Assembly (NCBI GenBank): GCA_020632655.1
Contig: JACKFD010000016.1
Coordinates: 82,041-146,040, forward strand
DNA: 64,000 nucleotides
Origin: Spirochaetaceae bacterium
Lineage (GTDB): Bacteria > Myxococcota_A > UBA9160 > UBA4427
Direction of reading: 5' to 3'
Every line of letters starts with the position of its first letter. Positions within the stretch are counted from its first letter, which is position 1. The notes under the pieces were generated by a model. The model did no database searches, was not told where the DNA came from, and saw only the letters and a list, made by a program, of their open reading frames with translations. Of the stretch, positions 7,440 through 15,917 are shown piece after piece. A program made the position numbers and the translations under genes.

Positions 7440-10400
7440 ATGCAACGCCTGCTGATCGCCAACCGCAGCGAGATCGCCCGACGCATCGCGCGCAGCGCCC
7501 GGGAGCGGGGTCTCGAGACGGTCGGCGTCTTCGCGCCCGAGGACGCAGCGCTTGCTCGGGAGTACGGGACCTCGCAGCTCGCCGCCCTCCCCGGTGCCGG
7601 CCCGAGCGCCTACCTCGACGTCGACGCGCTGGTCCGGGTGGCCTCCGAGCAGGGCTGCGACGCGCTGCATCCGGGCTACGGATTCGCCAGCGAGCGGCCC
7701 GCGCTCGCGCGCGCCTGCGAAGCCGCCGGCCTCCGTTTCGTGGGCCCGTCGGCCGACACCCTCGAGCGCTTCGGCGACAAGGCGTCGGCCCGGACGCTGG
7801 CGCAGCGGCTGGGCGTGCCGGTCCTCGACGGCAGCTCGCAGCCCGTCGACCTCGACGCGCTGCGCGAATTCCGGGCGCGCTTGCCGGAAGGGACCTCGCT
7901 CGTGCTCAAGGCGGTCGCCGGAGGGGGCGGCCGGGGGATGCGGATCGTGGCGCCCGGCGAAGACCTCGCAGCGGCGCTCGCGCGTTGTCGATCCGAGGCG
8001 CATCGCGCCTTCGGTGTCGAGGCCGTGATCGCCGAGCGTCACCTCGCGGAGGCGCGCCACGTCGAGGTCCAGGTCGCCGGCGATCGCGCCGGGACGATCG
8101 TCGTTCTCGGCGATCGCGAGTGCAGTCTGCAGCGCCGACACCAGAAGCTGATCGAGCGTGCCCCCGCGACCGGTGTCTCGGACACGCTGCGGGCCACGCT
8201 CCACGATGCCGCCCGGGCGATCGCCCGCGAGGCGGGCCTCGAAGGTCTCGGTACGATCGAGTTCCTGCTCGACGCGCAAGGCGGCGCCTTCTTCCTCGAG
8301 GCGAATCCCCGTCTGCAGGTCGAGCACACGGTCACGGAGGAGGTCACAGGGGTCGACCTCGTCGGGCTGCAGCTGGACCTCGCCGCCGGACGCTCGCTCG
8401 ATGAGCTCGGCCTCGCAGTCCCGCCCCGCCCGCGCGGCCACGCGATCCAGCTCCGCCTGCTCGCCGAGACGATCGCCGAGGACGGCACGCCGATCCCGAC
8501 GACGGCGACCATCGAGTCGATCGAGTGGCCCCGAGGCGCCGGCATCCGGATCGAGACCGCGATCCGCCCGGGTCTCGCCCCCTCCCCGGCCTTCGACTCC
8601 CTGCTCGCGAAGCTCGTCGTCGCCTGTGCCGATCCCGATCCCGACCGCTGTCTGCGACGCGCGCGCACGGCGCTCGACGAGCTTGCGATCGTCGGCCCCG
8701 AGACCAACGCGGACCTGCTCGCCGTCCTGCTCGAACGCCCCGAGTGGGCCGACGATGCGATCACGACCGGGCTCTTCGACCGGGCGTGCGCGGCGCTCGT
8801 CGCGGCGGCCCGGGAGCGGCGGGCGCGGCGTGCGCAAGACGCCCCGAGCGGGGCGGGCGCGACGGGGACGGAGGCGGCGGCGCGCGAGAACGAAACGGCA
8901 CTCCCCCCCGGCCTCGCCCCGCTTCGCTCGTCGCTGCCGGGCACGGTCGTCGAGATCGCGATCCGGCCCGGCGCCGAGGTCGCGCTCGGCGAGCCGGTCT
9001 GCGTGGTCGAGTCGATGAAGATGGAGCACGTCTTCGAGGCCCCGCGCGCAGGCCGCATCGAGCGGGTCTGCGTCGCCCCCGGCGAGGTCGTCGCGATCGG
9101 CACGTTGCTGCTCGCGATCGAGCCCTCGGGCGCGGACGATCGACACGAGAACGTGTCGGAGGATCGCGACCCCGCGGCGATCCGCCCGGACCTCGCCGCC
9201 GTCCGCGCGCGCCATGCGCTGCTCGAGGACGCGAGCCGCCCCGAGGCGGTCGCGCGGCGACGGAGCCGGGGACAGCGCACCGCGCGAGAGAACCTCGCGG
9301 CACTCGCCGACCCCGACAGCTTCGTCGAGTACGGCGCCCTCGCCGTCGCCGCCATGCGCCGGACGCGTCCGCTCGAGGAGCTCGCGCGGCGCACGCCCGG
9401 CGACGCGATCCTGACGGGATTCGGCACGGTCAACGCGGGGCTCTTCGGGGCGGAGGCCGCGCGCTGCGCGATGCTCGTGACCGATGCGACGGTCCTGGCC
9501 GGCACCCAGGGCTATTTCCACCACCACAAGATCGACCGACTGCTCGAGCTCGCCGGCGAGGCCCGCACGCCGATCGTGTTCCTGCCCGAGGGCGGCGGCG
9601 GAAGGCCCAACGACAGCGATACGAGCGACCTCGTCGTCGCCGGCCTCGACGTCACGAGCTTCCACGCCTGGGCCCGCCTCTCGGGCCGCGTGCCGCGAAT
9701 CGGCGTCGTCTCGGGCTTCTGCTTCGCCGGTAGCGCCGCCTTCGCCGGCTGCTCGGACGTGCTGATCGCGACGCGCGGGGCGAGTCTCGGCATGGGCGGG
9801 CCGGCGATGATCGAGGGGGGCGGGCTCGGCCGCGTGCGACCCGAGGAGGTCGGACCGAGCGAGGCGCTCGCGTCGGCCGGCGTGGTCGACGTCCTCGTCG
9901 ACGACGAGGCACAGGCCGTCGAGGTCGCGCGCCGCACCCTCGCCTACTTCCAGGGCGCGACGGCCGATTGGCGATGCGCGGACCAGCGCCGGCTGCGCAC
10001 GCTCGTGCCGGAGAATCGAAGGCGCGTCTACGACGTGCGCGCGGTGATCGAGACGCTCTGCGATCTCGACTCCGTACTCGAGCTGCGGCGCGCGTGGGGC
10101 CCCGGACTCGTGACGGCCCTGGTGCGGCTCGAGGGACGGCCCTTCGGATTGATCGCGAACGACCCGACGCATCTCGGTGGCGCGATCGACGACCTGGCGG
10201 CGGAGAAGGCGGCCCGCTTCCTCCAGCTCTGCGACGCCTTCGGCCTGCCGATCCTCTCGCTCTGCGACACGCCGGGCTTCATGGTGGGCCCGGAGATCGA
10301 GCGACGCGCCCACGTGCGCAAGACTGCCCGGCTCTTCCTGGCGGGCGCGACCCTCTCGGTGCCCGTCGTGACGATCGTGCTGCGCAAGGCCTACGGGCTG

Positions 10401-10730
10401 GGCGCCCAGGCGATGGCCGGGGGCTCCTTCCGGGCGCCCTTCCTCGTCGCCGCCTGGCCGACGGGCGAGATCGGGGGCATGGGCCTCGAGGGCGCCATCG
10501 AGCTCGGCTTCCGCAAGCAGCTCGACGCGCAGCCGACCGAGGCCGCACGACGCGCCCTCTTCGAGAAGCTCGTGGGCGCCCTCTACGAGAAGGGCAAGGC
10601 GATCAACGCCGCGAGCCAGCTCGAGCTCGACGCCGTGATCGACCCGGCCGAGACCCGCGCGACGATCCTGCGCGCACTCACGGCCTTCGGCCCGATCCGC
10701 GGCTCGAATCGCCCCGTCGACGCGTGGTAG
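7440..10730 (+). CDS. Single-chain acyl-CoA carboxylase (biotin carboxylase + BCCP + carboxyltransferase)
   Basis: A 1096-residue fusion that would carboxylate an acyl-CoA with ATP and bicarbonate. Residues ~1-450 are the biotin carboxylase, with the opening LLIANRSEIARRI, the glycine-rich ATP loop KAVAGGGGRGMR and FLEANPRLQVEHTVTE. The biotinyl domain follows with VVESMKMEHVFEAP; Lys527 is the predicted biotin site. Residues ~590-1096 are both halves of the carboxyltransferase (crotonase-like), including CDTPGFMVGPE and GAQAMAGGSFRAPF. Most bacteria split these functions over two to four chains; a one-chain order like this is known from long-chain acyl-CoA carboxylases. A GAGGAG precedes the ATG. 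Substrate chain length is unknown. Confidence 0.95.
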   Translation: MQRLLIANRSEIARRIARSARERGLETVGVFAPEDAALAREYGTSQLAALPGAGPSAYLDVDALVRVASEQGCDALHPGYGFASERPALARACEAAGLRFVGPSADTLERFGDKASARTLAQRLGVPVLDGSSQPVDLDALREFRARLPEGTSLVLKAVAGGGGRGMRIVAPGEDLAAALARCRSEAHRAFGVEAVIAERHLAEARHVEVQVAGDRAGTIVVLGDRECSLQRRHQKLIERAPATGVSDTLRATLHDAARAIAREAGLEGLGTIEFLLDAQGGAFFLEANPRLQVEHTVTEEVTGVDLVGLQLDLAAGRSLDELGLAVPPRPRGHAIQLRLLAETIAEDGTPIPTTATIESIEWPRGAGIRIETAIRPGLAPSPAFDSLLAKLVVACADPDPDRCLRRARTALDELAIVGPETNADLLAVLLERPEWADDAITTGLFDRACAALVAAARERRARRAQDAPSGAGATGTEAAARENETALPPGLAPLRSSLPGTVVEIAIRPGAEVALGEPVCVVESMKMEHVFEAPRAGRIERVCVAPGEVVAIGTLLLAIEPSGADDRHENVSEDRDPAAIRPDLAAVRARHALLEDASRPEAVARRRSRGQRTARENLAALADPDSFVEYGALAVAAMRRTRPLEELARRTPGDAILTGFGTVNAGLFGAEAARCAMLVTDATVLAGTQGYFHHHKIDRLLELAGEARTPIVFLPEGGGGRPNDSDTSDLVVAGLDVTSFHAWARLSGRVPRIGVVSGFCFAGSAAFAGCSDVLIATRGASLGMGGPAMIEGGGLGRVRPEEVGPSEALASAGVVDVLVDDEAQAVEVARRTLAYFQGATADWRCADQRRLRTLVPENRRRVYDVRAVIETLCDLDSVLELRRAWGPGLVTALVRLEGRPFGLIANDPTHLGGAIDDLAAEKAARFLQLCDAFGLPILSLCDTPGFMVGPEIERRAHVRKTARLFLAGATLSVPVVTIVLRKAYGLGAQAMAGGSFRAPFLVAAWPTGEIGGMGLEGAIELGFRKQLDAQPTEAARRALFEKLVGALYEKGKAINAASQLELDAVIDPAETRATILRALTAFGPIRGSNRPVDAW

Positions 10731-10735
10731 CCGCA

Positions 10736-10765
10736 CTTCGCGCGTCCACGCGACGCCGCGCGAAG
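10736..10765. terminator. Bidirectional hairpin between convergent genes
   Basis: Perfect 9-bp stem (CTTCGCGCG / CGCGCGAAG) with a 12-nt loop, starting 5 bp after the carboxylase stop and just before the stop of the convergent amidohydrolase. There is no T-tract, so termination is plausible but not certain. Confidence 0.5.
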
Positions 10766-10773
10766 ACCGCTCC

Positions 10774-12507
10774 TCAGTCCCGCGCCCCTCGCACGAGCCG
10801 ACCCGGGAGCGCCCCCGTGTGCTCGCCGTCGCGGAAGGTGACCTCGCCCGAAACGATCGTCGCATCGTAGCCGCGCGCCCGCTGCACGAAGCGGGCGGCG
10901 CCGGCGGGCAGGTCGTAGGCCACCTCGGGCATCTGGTTCTCGAGCCGATCGAGGTCGATCACGTTCAGGTCGGCCTTCAGGCCCGGCAGCAGCCGGCCCC
11001 GGTCGTTCAGCCCGTAGAGCGCCGCCGTGTCGGCCGTCATCTTGCGCACGGCCACCTCGATCGGCAGTCGCGGTCCGCGCGTCCGGCGCTTCACCCAATG
11101 CTCGAGCATCGACGTCGTCATGCTGGCATCGCAGATCGCCCCGCAATGCGCGCCACCGTCCGCGAGACCGAAGGCCGTGCTCGGGTGCTCGAGCATGGCG
11201 CGCACGCTCTCGAGGTCGTAGTCGCTGTAGTTGAGCAGCGTGAGCATCAGCAGCTGCCGCCCGTCGAGCTCGAGCATCCAGTCGTAGAGCAGGTGGAACG
11301 GATCCCGCCCCTCGCGCTCGGCAATCGCCTTGAGGCTCTCCTCCGGCGCCGGCTCGTAGTTCGGCGGGTCGCCCAGGCGGAAGATCTTGTCGATCCCGTT
11401 CTCGATCATCTGCGTGACGACGGCCATCTCGGGAACCGCGTAGTGCGACTTCTCGTTCAGGATCTTCTCGCGCACCTCGGGCTTGCGCAGCTCGGCGATC
11501 CGCTGCTCGAGCGGCCAGTCGCGCATGGCCATGCAGGTCGGGCGGAAGCTGAAGGGATGGAAGGACTGGTGGCCGATCAGGAGCGTGGTCGGCCGCGCGC
11601 TCACCTGCGGCCGCAGGATGGCGCCCTCCTCCGCCGCGGCCTCGCAGAGATCGAGCAGGCGTTTCCAGTCGTCGGGGGCGACGTCGTGTTGGACGAGGCC
11701 GAAGGAGACGGGGCGATGGATCTCCGCGGAGAGCCGTCGCATCCAGTCCATCTCCCGGTCGGGGGCCGACATGTCCTCGCCCTGGATGCCCGCCGGCGCG
11801 AGCTCGACGATCCCGCGGCCGAGCTCGCCGAGCGCGCGGGCGATGCCGAAGATCTCGTCCTCGGCGGAGTGGGTGCCGGGCACGACCTCGCCGTCGACCG
11901 CACGATGGACGATCGTGCGGGACATCGAGAAGCCGAGCGCCCCCGCCTCGATCGCTTCCTTGACGATCGCGGCCTGGCGGGCGATGTCCTCGGGCGTGGC
12001 GGGCTCGTTCTTCGCCCCGCGCTCGCCCATCACGTAGGCGCGCACGGCGCCGTGGGGCACCTGGGTGCCGACGTCGAGCACATAACGTCGCCGGTCGAGG
12101 GCGTCGAGGTACTCGGGGAAGCTCTCCCACTGCCAGTCGATGCCCTCGTAGAGCGCCGTGCCGGGGATGTCCTCGACGCCTTCCATCAATCGGATCAGGA
12201 AGTCCTGCTGGCCGGGCGCGACCGGGGCGAAGCCGACGCCGCAATTGCCCATCACGAGCGTCGTCACGCCATGCCAGCAGGTCGGCGAGAGCAGCGAGTC
12301 CCAGGTCGCCTGACCGTCGTAGTGGGTATGGATGTCGACGAAGCCCGGCGTCACGATCCGGCCGCGGGCGTCGATCTCCTGGCGCGCATCGCCTTCGACG
12401 TGGCCGACGGCGGCGATGCGCCCGTCCTGGATCGCGACGTCACCCTCGAAGGGGGCTACGCCGGTTCCGTCGACGATGGTGCCTCCGCGTACGATCAGAT
12501 CGAACAT
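10774..12507 (-). CDS. N-acyl-D-amino-acid deacylase family amidohydrolase
   Basis: A 577-residue metal-dependent amidohydrolase of the D-aminoacylase group. The N-terminus has the small beta-sandwich part ([14 protein letters not shown]) and then the metal-binding motif [12 protein letters not shown]. The segments [27 protein letters not shown] and a C-terminal [13 protein letters not shown] complete the fold. Such enzymes hydrolyse N-acyl-D-amino acids or related cyclic amides. The start at 12507 (MFDLIV) is preferred because GAGGAG lies 6 nt before it. No racemase or transporter is adjacent, so the substrate is open. Confidence 0.88.
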   Translation of the reverse strand: MFDLIVRGGTIVDGTGVAPFEGDVAIQDGRIAAVGHVEGDARQEIDARGRIVTPGFVDIHTHYDGQATWDSLLSPTCWHGVTTLVMGNCGVGFAPVAPGQQDFLIRLMEGVEDIPGTALYEGIDWQWESFPEYLDALDRRRYVLDVGTQVPHGAVRAYVMGERGAKNEPATPEDIARQAAIVKEAIEAGALGFSMSRTIVHRAVDGEVVPGTHSAEDEIFGIARALGELGRGIVELAPAGIQGEDMSAPDREMDWMRRLSAEIHRPVSFGLVQHDVAPDDWKRLLDLCEAAAEEGAILRPQVSARPTTLLIGHQSFHPFSFRPTCMAMRDWPLEQRIAELRKPEVREKILNEKSHYAVPEMAVVTQMIENGIDKIFRLGDPPNYEPAPEESLKAIAEREGRDPFHLLYDWMLELDGRQLLMLTLLNYSDYDLESVRAMLEHPSTAFGLADGGAHCGAICDASMTTSMLEHWVKRRTRGPRLPIEVAVRKMTADTAALYGLNDRGRLLPGLKADLNVIDLDRLENQMPEVAYDLPAGAARFVQRARGYDATIVSGEVTFRDGEHTGALPGRLVRGARD

Positions 12508-12618
12508 CGCTCGCTCCTCACTACTGCGTTCGTGATCCGAGCCCGGCAAGGACTCGGCCGCTCGTCGGCTCGGTCCGGCGGTCGCGCGATGGGCGTCCGC
12601 CGGCTCCGCGCCGACGCG

Positions 12619-12951
12619 CTATCCCAGATCGACCTGCCATCCGTCGCCGTGCGCGCGCACGGGATGGCACCAGCCGGCCCTCCGGATCGGACGCGCGACC
12701 GGCGCCCCGTCCCGCACGTCGAAGGATCCCCCGTGCATCGGGCACTCGAGCACGGTCCCGCGCAGCGCGCCGCCCTGCATCTGGGCGCCCGCATGCGGAC
12801 ATTGGTCGCGCACCACGTAGGGCGTGCCATCGGCGTTGCAGAGCAGGAGCTCGCGGCCCCCGGCGATGAAGGGCGCGGTCGTGCCCGGCTCGGGCAAGGG
12901 GATCGGAATGTCGACCCAGTTGCCCACGTTCTCGCTCTGCGCCTCCGTCAT
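12619..12951 (-). CDS. Rieske [2Fe-2S] ferredoxin
   Basis: A 110-residue soluble Rieske protein. The cluster ligands are Cys51 and His53 (CPHAGAQ) and Cys70 and His73 (ECPMHGG), spaced as in dioxygenase ferredoxins. It would pass electrons to the oxygenase encoded directly upstream; the two genes overlap by 4 bp (ATGA), which supports coupled translation and a fixed stoichiometry. No ferredoxin reductase is adjacent. Confidence 0.93.
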   Translation of the reverse strand: MTEAQSENVGNWVDIPIPLPEPGTTAPFIAGGRELLLCNADGTPYVVRDQCPHAGAQMQGGALRGTVLECPMHGGSFDVRDGAPVARPIRRAGWCHPVRAHGDGWQVDLG

Positions 12952-14249
12952 GCCCGTGTTCCCTTTCCCGTCGATCCGTCTCGACCGCTCGCGATGTACT
13001 CGTCGAGGGTGCGGTGGTGATGGAGGATGCGGATCTCCTGGGTGCCGAGGTGCAGGCTCTCGAAGGCACGCGAGTTCATGCCCGCCTGCACCCGCGGCAG
13101 GTTGTAGAGATCCTCGTCGATCAGATCGCCGCCATCGCATCTGCCGGAGAGCGTGTCGCCGTTCGCCGTCGAGTAGTGCTCCTTCTCCGGGCGGGGCACG
13201 TCGACCGACGGCGCGTTCATCAGGCTGATGAAGTCGAAGTACATGCGATTCGGGTCGGTCGGATGCGGTCGATGGGTGAACACCCAGGTGAAGAGCGCAT
13301 GCGTATTGAAGGTCATGTTCGGAAAGATCGTGTAGTGGAAGTCGTCGCAGAGCTGGGACTCGTTCAGCTCCGAGAGGTCGGCACCGAGGCCGACGGCGAG
13401 CTTCCTCTGCTGCTCCGCGAAGGCCTTTCGCGCATCCTCGGCGCCGCCTTCGAAGCCCTCGATCCCGACCCGCTTCAGGAAGAGCTCCCGGATCTCGGGT
13501 GTGACCGTGTTGGCCCCCGGATGGCGCAGGCTCGCCTGCACCTCGGGGAAGAGCATGCGCGTGTGCTTGTCGTAGCAGTCGTAGAGCGTGCGCGTGTCGT
13601 CGCTGAAGGCGAGCGTCCAGGTATGGGTTGCGGCGAGATGGTAGGCCTCGTTGAAGGCGTCGACGCAGGTCTTCCAATTGCACTCGATCTCGATCGTGCA
13701 GTCGTAGGCGATCTTCCAGTCCTCGAAGTGGTAGGGGTCGAGGTGCTCCGGGATGACGCCGAGGTAGTCGCGCAGGGGCTCGGCCTGCGGGTCGAGGTTC
13801 ACGAAGACGAAGCCCGCCCAGGTGTCGCAGAGGACCGGCCGCAGGGCGAAGCGTTCCGGGTCGACGCCCTGCGGAAAGCACTCGGGGTCCTGGGGGCCGA
13901 GCAGCTCGCCGCCGATCCCGAACTCCCAGCCGTGGAAGAGGCAGGAGAACTTCTCGGCGTGTCCGCGACCGGGCTCGCGCAGCCGGTTGCCGCGATGCGT
14001 GCAGACGTTGTAGCGGGCGCGCAGGCTACCGTCGGGCTGCCGGATCACGAGGATCGACTCGGGCCCGATCTCGAAGGTGAAGTAGTCGCCGGGTCGCTCG
14101 AGGTCCGAGACGCGGCCGGCGCAGAGCCAGGTCCGGGTCCACATGTGGTCCCACTCGAGTCGGGCGAACTCGGCGCTCGTGTAGCGCTCCTTGGGAATCG
14201 GTACGTAGTCGAGACCCGGATCGGGCGCGCGCTCCATCGGTGTCGGCAT
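12948..14249 (-). CDS. Rieske non-heme iron oxygenase, alpha subunit
   Basis: A 433-residue catalytic subunit of a ring-hydroxylating (or demethylating) oxygenase. The N-terminal Rieske domain has Cys83/His85 (VCTHRGNRL) and Cys103/His106 (SCLFHGWEF). The catalytic domain holds the mononuclear iron motif FNEAYHLAATH. Start is ATG 14249, because GAGGGGAG lies a few bases upstream; longer readings into the upstream gap lack a ribosome site. It is the first gene of a two-gene operon with its ferredoxin. Substrate cannot be inferred; no beta subunit is present, consistent with an alpha-only (homotrimeric) oxygenase. Confidence 0.93.
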   Translation of the reverse strand: MPTPMERAPDPGLDYVPIPKERYTSAEFARLEWDHMWTRTWLCAGRVSDLERPGDYFTFEIGPESILVIRQPDGSLRARYNVCTHRGNRLREPGRGHAEKFSCLFHGWEFGIGGELLGPQDPECFPQGVDPERFALRPVLCDTWAGFVFVNLDPQAEPLRDYLGVIPEHLDPYHFEDWKIAYDCTIEIECNWKTCVDAFNEAYHLAATHTWTLAFSDDTRTLYDCYDKHTRMLFPEVQASLRHPGANTVTPEIRELFLKRVGIEGFEGGAEDARKAFAEQQRKLAVGLGADLSELNESQLCDDFHYTIFPNMTFNTHALFTWVFTHRPHPTDPNRMYFDFISLMNAPSVDVPRPEKEHYSTANGDTLSGRCDGGDLIDEDLYNLPRVQAGMNSRAFESLHLGTQEIRILHHHRTLDEYIASGRDGSTGKGTRA

Positions 14250-14268
14250 GTCGTCTCCCCTCTTCTCA

Positions 14269-14308
14269 TGGCATCCTGGCATGCATCCGTCGTGGCATGC
14301 ATGCCTGG
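14269..14308. repeat. Short direct repeats with 12-bp palindrome upstream of the Rieske oxygenase
   Basis: TGGCATGCAT occurs at 14277 and 14293 (16-bp spacing), preceded by a partial TGGCATCC at 14269. The second copy extends into the perfect palindrome GGCATGCATGCC (14294-14305). The cluster lies 20-60 bp before the oxygenase start codon, where an operator would be expected. No adjacent regulator gene exists. Confidence 0.6.
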
Positions 14309-14490
14309 CCCGTGTCGGCCCCGCTCGGAAGTCGGACGTGGGCGCCCGGCCCGTGAGCGTCGTCGGAGGCTCGTCCACGGGTCGCGGACGCGCAAGCGGC
14401 GGCCAGGCCCATCAGCGGGGACGGCGCGGCTTCGGCGTCCGGATGCGGCTCTCCTCGGAAGGCCGCTCCCGCTGCCACCGCCCGGCTCCG

Positions 14491-15330
14491 CTACTGGATG
14501 CAGACCTGGCCCGGCTCCACGCAGATCCCCATCAGCGGATTGCAGCACTCGAGCCCCGGGCCACAGGCGACCGGGCCGCAGCGCTCGCCCCCGCCGCTGC
14601 CCGCGACGCGGACGTAGAACTCCTGGGCGACGAGCTCGAAGCCGATGCCCGCCGGCCCCTCGACCCGACGATGGCGACCGAGCACGACCAGTCCAGCCCC
14701 CGAGTAGAGGGCGTCGAGGCCTTCCTGCACCTGGGCGGACGAGGCGTCCGAGCGGGAGGCGAGATCGATCTCGTGCAGCGCGCGGGACCGCCTCGAGTTG
14801 AGGCGCTCCTCGTTCAGCACGGGACAGGGGTGTGTGATGCAGACGATGCCCGACGGCGTGACGAGCCAGAAGCCGTCGCGCAGGCTGCGGCTGCCGGTGA
14901 CGCCCCGCCAGGCCTCGTCGACGCGCAGCGCCGGAATGGACCGACCGAAGAGGTCCTCGGCGAAGAGCGCGCCCCGGACGACGACCCGCCGGGCCGTGAA
15001 CTCGCCTCCGAGCCGCGCCTCCGCATCGGGGTCGAGCCCGAGTGCCGACCAGTCGACCTGGCCCACGTAGCACTCCCGGGCGTGGTGCCCGTCCGCGCAG
15101 CGCAGCTGCCAGCGATTCAGGGCGCGCACGAAGACCCCGCCGCACATCGGCGACGGGCACAGCCTCGGGTCCGGGCGGGTCACCTCGAGCCAGGCGGAGC
15201 GGGGACGGTCCACGGACCAGGGCACGGCCGCGGCCCGAACCGGGTCCGAGCCCCCGGTGAGACCGATGCCGGCCATCAGACAGGCCAGGATCACGATCGT
15301 GACCGCTCGCGACGGTGCCAGACGTCCCAT
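14491..15330 (-). CDS. Secreted Cys-rich protein (DUF6748-like)
   Basis: A 279-residue exported protein. The N-terminus (MGRLAPSRAVTIVILACLMA) is a signal peptide. The mature part has CPSPMCGGVFVRALN, then RCADGHHARECYVGQVDWSALGL, and ends in a Cys-rich tail (CGPVACGPGLECCNP, then GICVEPGQVC). From memory this pattern resembles DUF6748 proteins of myxobacteria-like genomes; function is unknown. The start at 15330 is preferred over an ATG 6 bp earlier because GGGAGG then lies at normal spacing. It is divergent from glnII. A TAGAAT box lies at 15363-15368 on the minus strand. Confidence 0.7.
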   Translation of the reverse strand: MGRLAPSRAVTIVILACLMAGIGLTGGSDPVRAAAVPWSVDRPRSAWLEVTRPDPRLCPSPMCGGVFVRALNRWQLRCADGHHARECYVGQVDWSALGLDPDAEARLGGEFTARRVVVRGALFAEDLFGRSIPALRVDEAWRGVTGSRSLRDGFWLVTPSGIVCITHPCPVLNEERLNSRRSRALHEIDLASRSDASSAQVQEGLDALYSGAGLVVLGRHRRVEGPAGIGFELVAQEFYVRVAGSGGGERCGPVACGPGLECCNPLMGICVEPGQVCIQ

Positions 15331-15388
15331 CGGCATCCCTCCCACGGCTGAGCGACCGGCCCATTCTACAGCCGGCGCCGGTCGCCGG

Positions 15389-15426
15389 AGCACGCAATGT
15401 GCTGGCTGCCCAAGGGACGGGCAGCC
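15389..15426. promoter_or_regulatory. Inverted repeats, possible enhancer-binding site upstream of the sigma-54 promoter
   Basis: AGCAC-GCAAT-GTGCT (15389-15403) is a perfect inverted repeat resembling, but 2 bp shorter in spacing than, the NtrC site GCAC-N7-GTGC. It is followed directly by GGCTGCCC-N7-GGGCAGCC (15404-15426). The distance to the -24/-12 element, about 145-180 bp, suits an upstream activator. Identity of the activator is inference. Confidence 0.4.
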
Positions 15427-15567
15427 TGCCCGAATCGTAGGCAGCCTCCGCGCCGAGACGATCACGAGTGAGCCGGAGTCGGCCCGAATCGAGCCCTGAA
15501 ACCCAGCTCAGTTCGTTCTCGCGGATCGAGTGGCCCCGGCGATCCCGATTGAGCTCACGATCCGGCT

Positions 15568-15584
15568 TTGGCACAGTGCTTGCT
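15568..15584 (+). promoter_or_regulatory. Sigma-54 (-24/-12) promoter of glnII
   Basis: TTGGCAC-AGTGC-TTGCT matches the sigma-54 consensus TGGCAC-N5-TTGCW exactly, with the invariant GG and GC in register. The predicted start point is near 15595, about 320 nt before the glnII ATG. In rhizobia glnII is known to be transcribed by sigma-54 with NtrC, which fits nitrogen control here. Confidence 0.8.
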
Positions 15585-15917
15585 CATTCGCGGCGCAGAT
15601 CGTGGAGTCCATCCCCGGGTGATCGACCCGGGACCGGCTTGGAGGCTCGGCCCCGGAACCGCCCGTCGAAAGCTCGAGTGCGACGACCCGCTGCGGGGCG
15701 GGAAGCGCCTTTCTGGGCGATGGTCGGGGCCCGAGACGGCCCGACCGAGCCCTCGACGAGACCTGAGACGAGCGCGGGACCGGATCGAATCGAACGAATC
15801 GACAGAACTCCCTGATTGGATCGAGACGCAAGACGAGAGTCGGCTCCTCCCGGCGGCACGACGCGACGAGAGCAGAGCCAGCACAGGCACAGAACACTGA
15901 ATGGAGGTCCCCCTGTA

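Larger units (their letters stand above)
15331..15917. other. Divergent regulatory region between the secreted-protein gene and glnII
   Basis: About 590 bp without a credible gene. From left to right it holds the minus-strand -10 candidate (15363-15368), an inverted repeat AGCAC-N5-GTGCT (15389-15403), a hairpin GGCTGCCC/GGGCAGCC (15404-15426), the sigma-54 promoter (15568-15584) and a ~320-nt transcribed leader for glnII with GC-rich hairpins (for example CCCGGG-N7-CCCGGG near 15615). Confidence 0.7.

Noticed and set aside
6435..10865. A 1476-codon minus-strand frame across the acyl-CoA carboxylase.
   Set aside because: Low-complexity Arg/Ala/Gly-rich translation, antisense to an unmistakable biotin-dependent carboxylase.
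14250..14378. A longer N-terminus (43 extra residues) for the Rieske oxygenase.
   Set aside because: The extension is read from the palindrome/repeat region, has no ribosome site, and is not homologous in style to the family; ATG 14249 has a strong Shine-Dalgarno.
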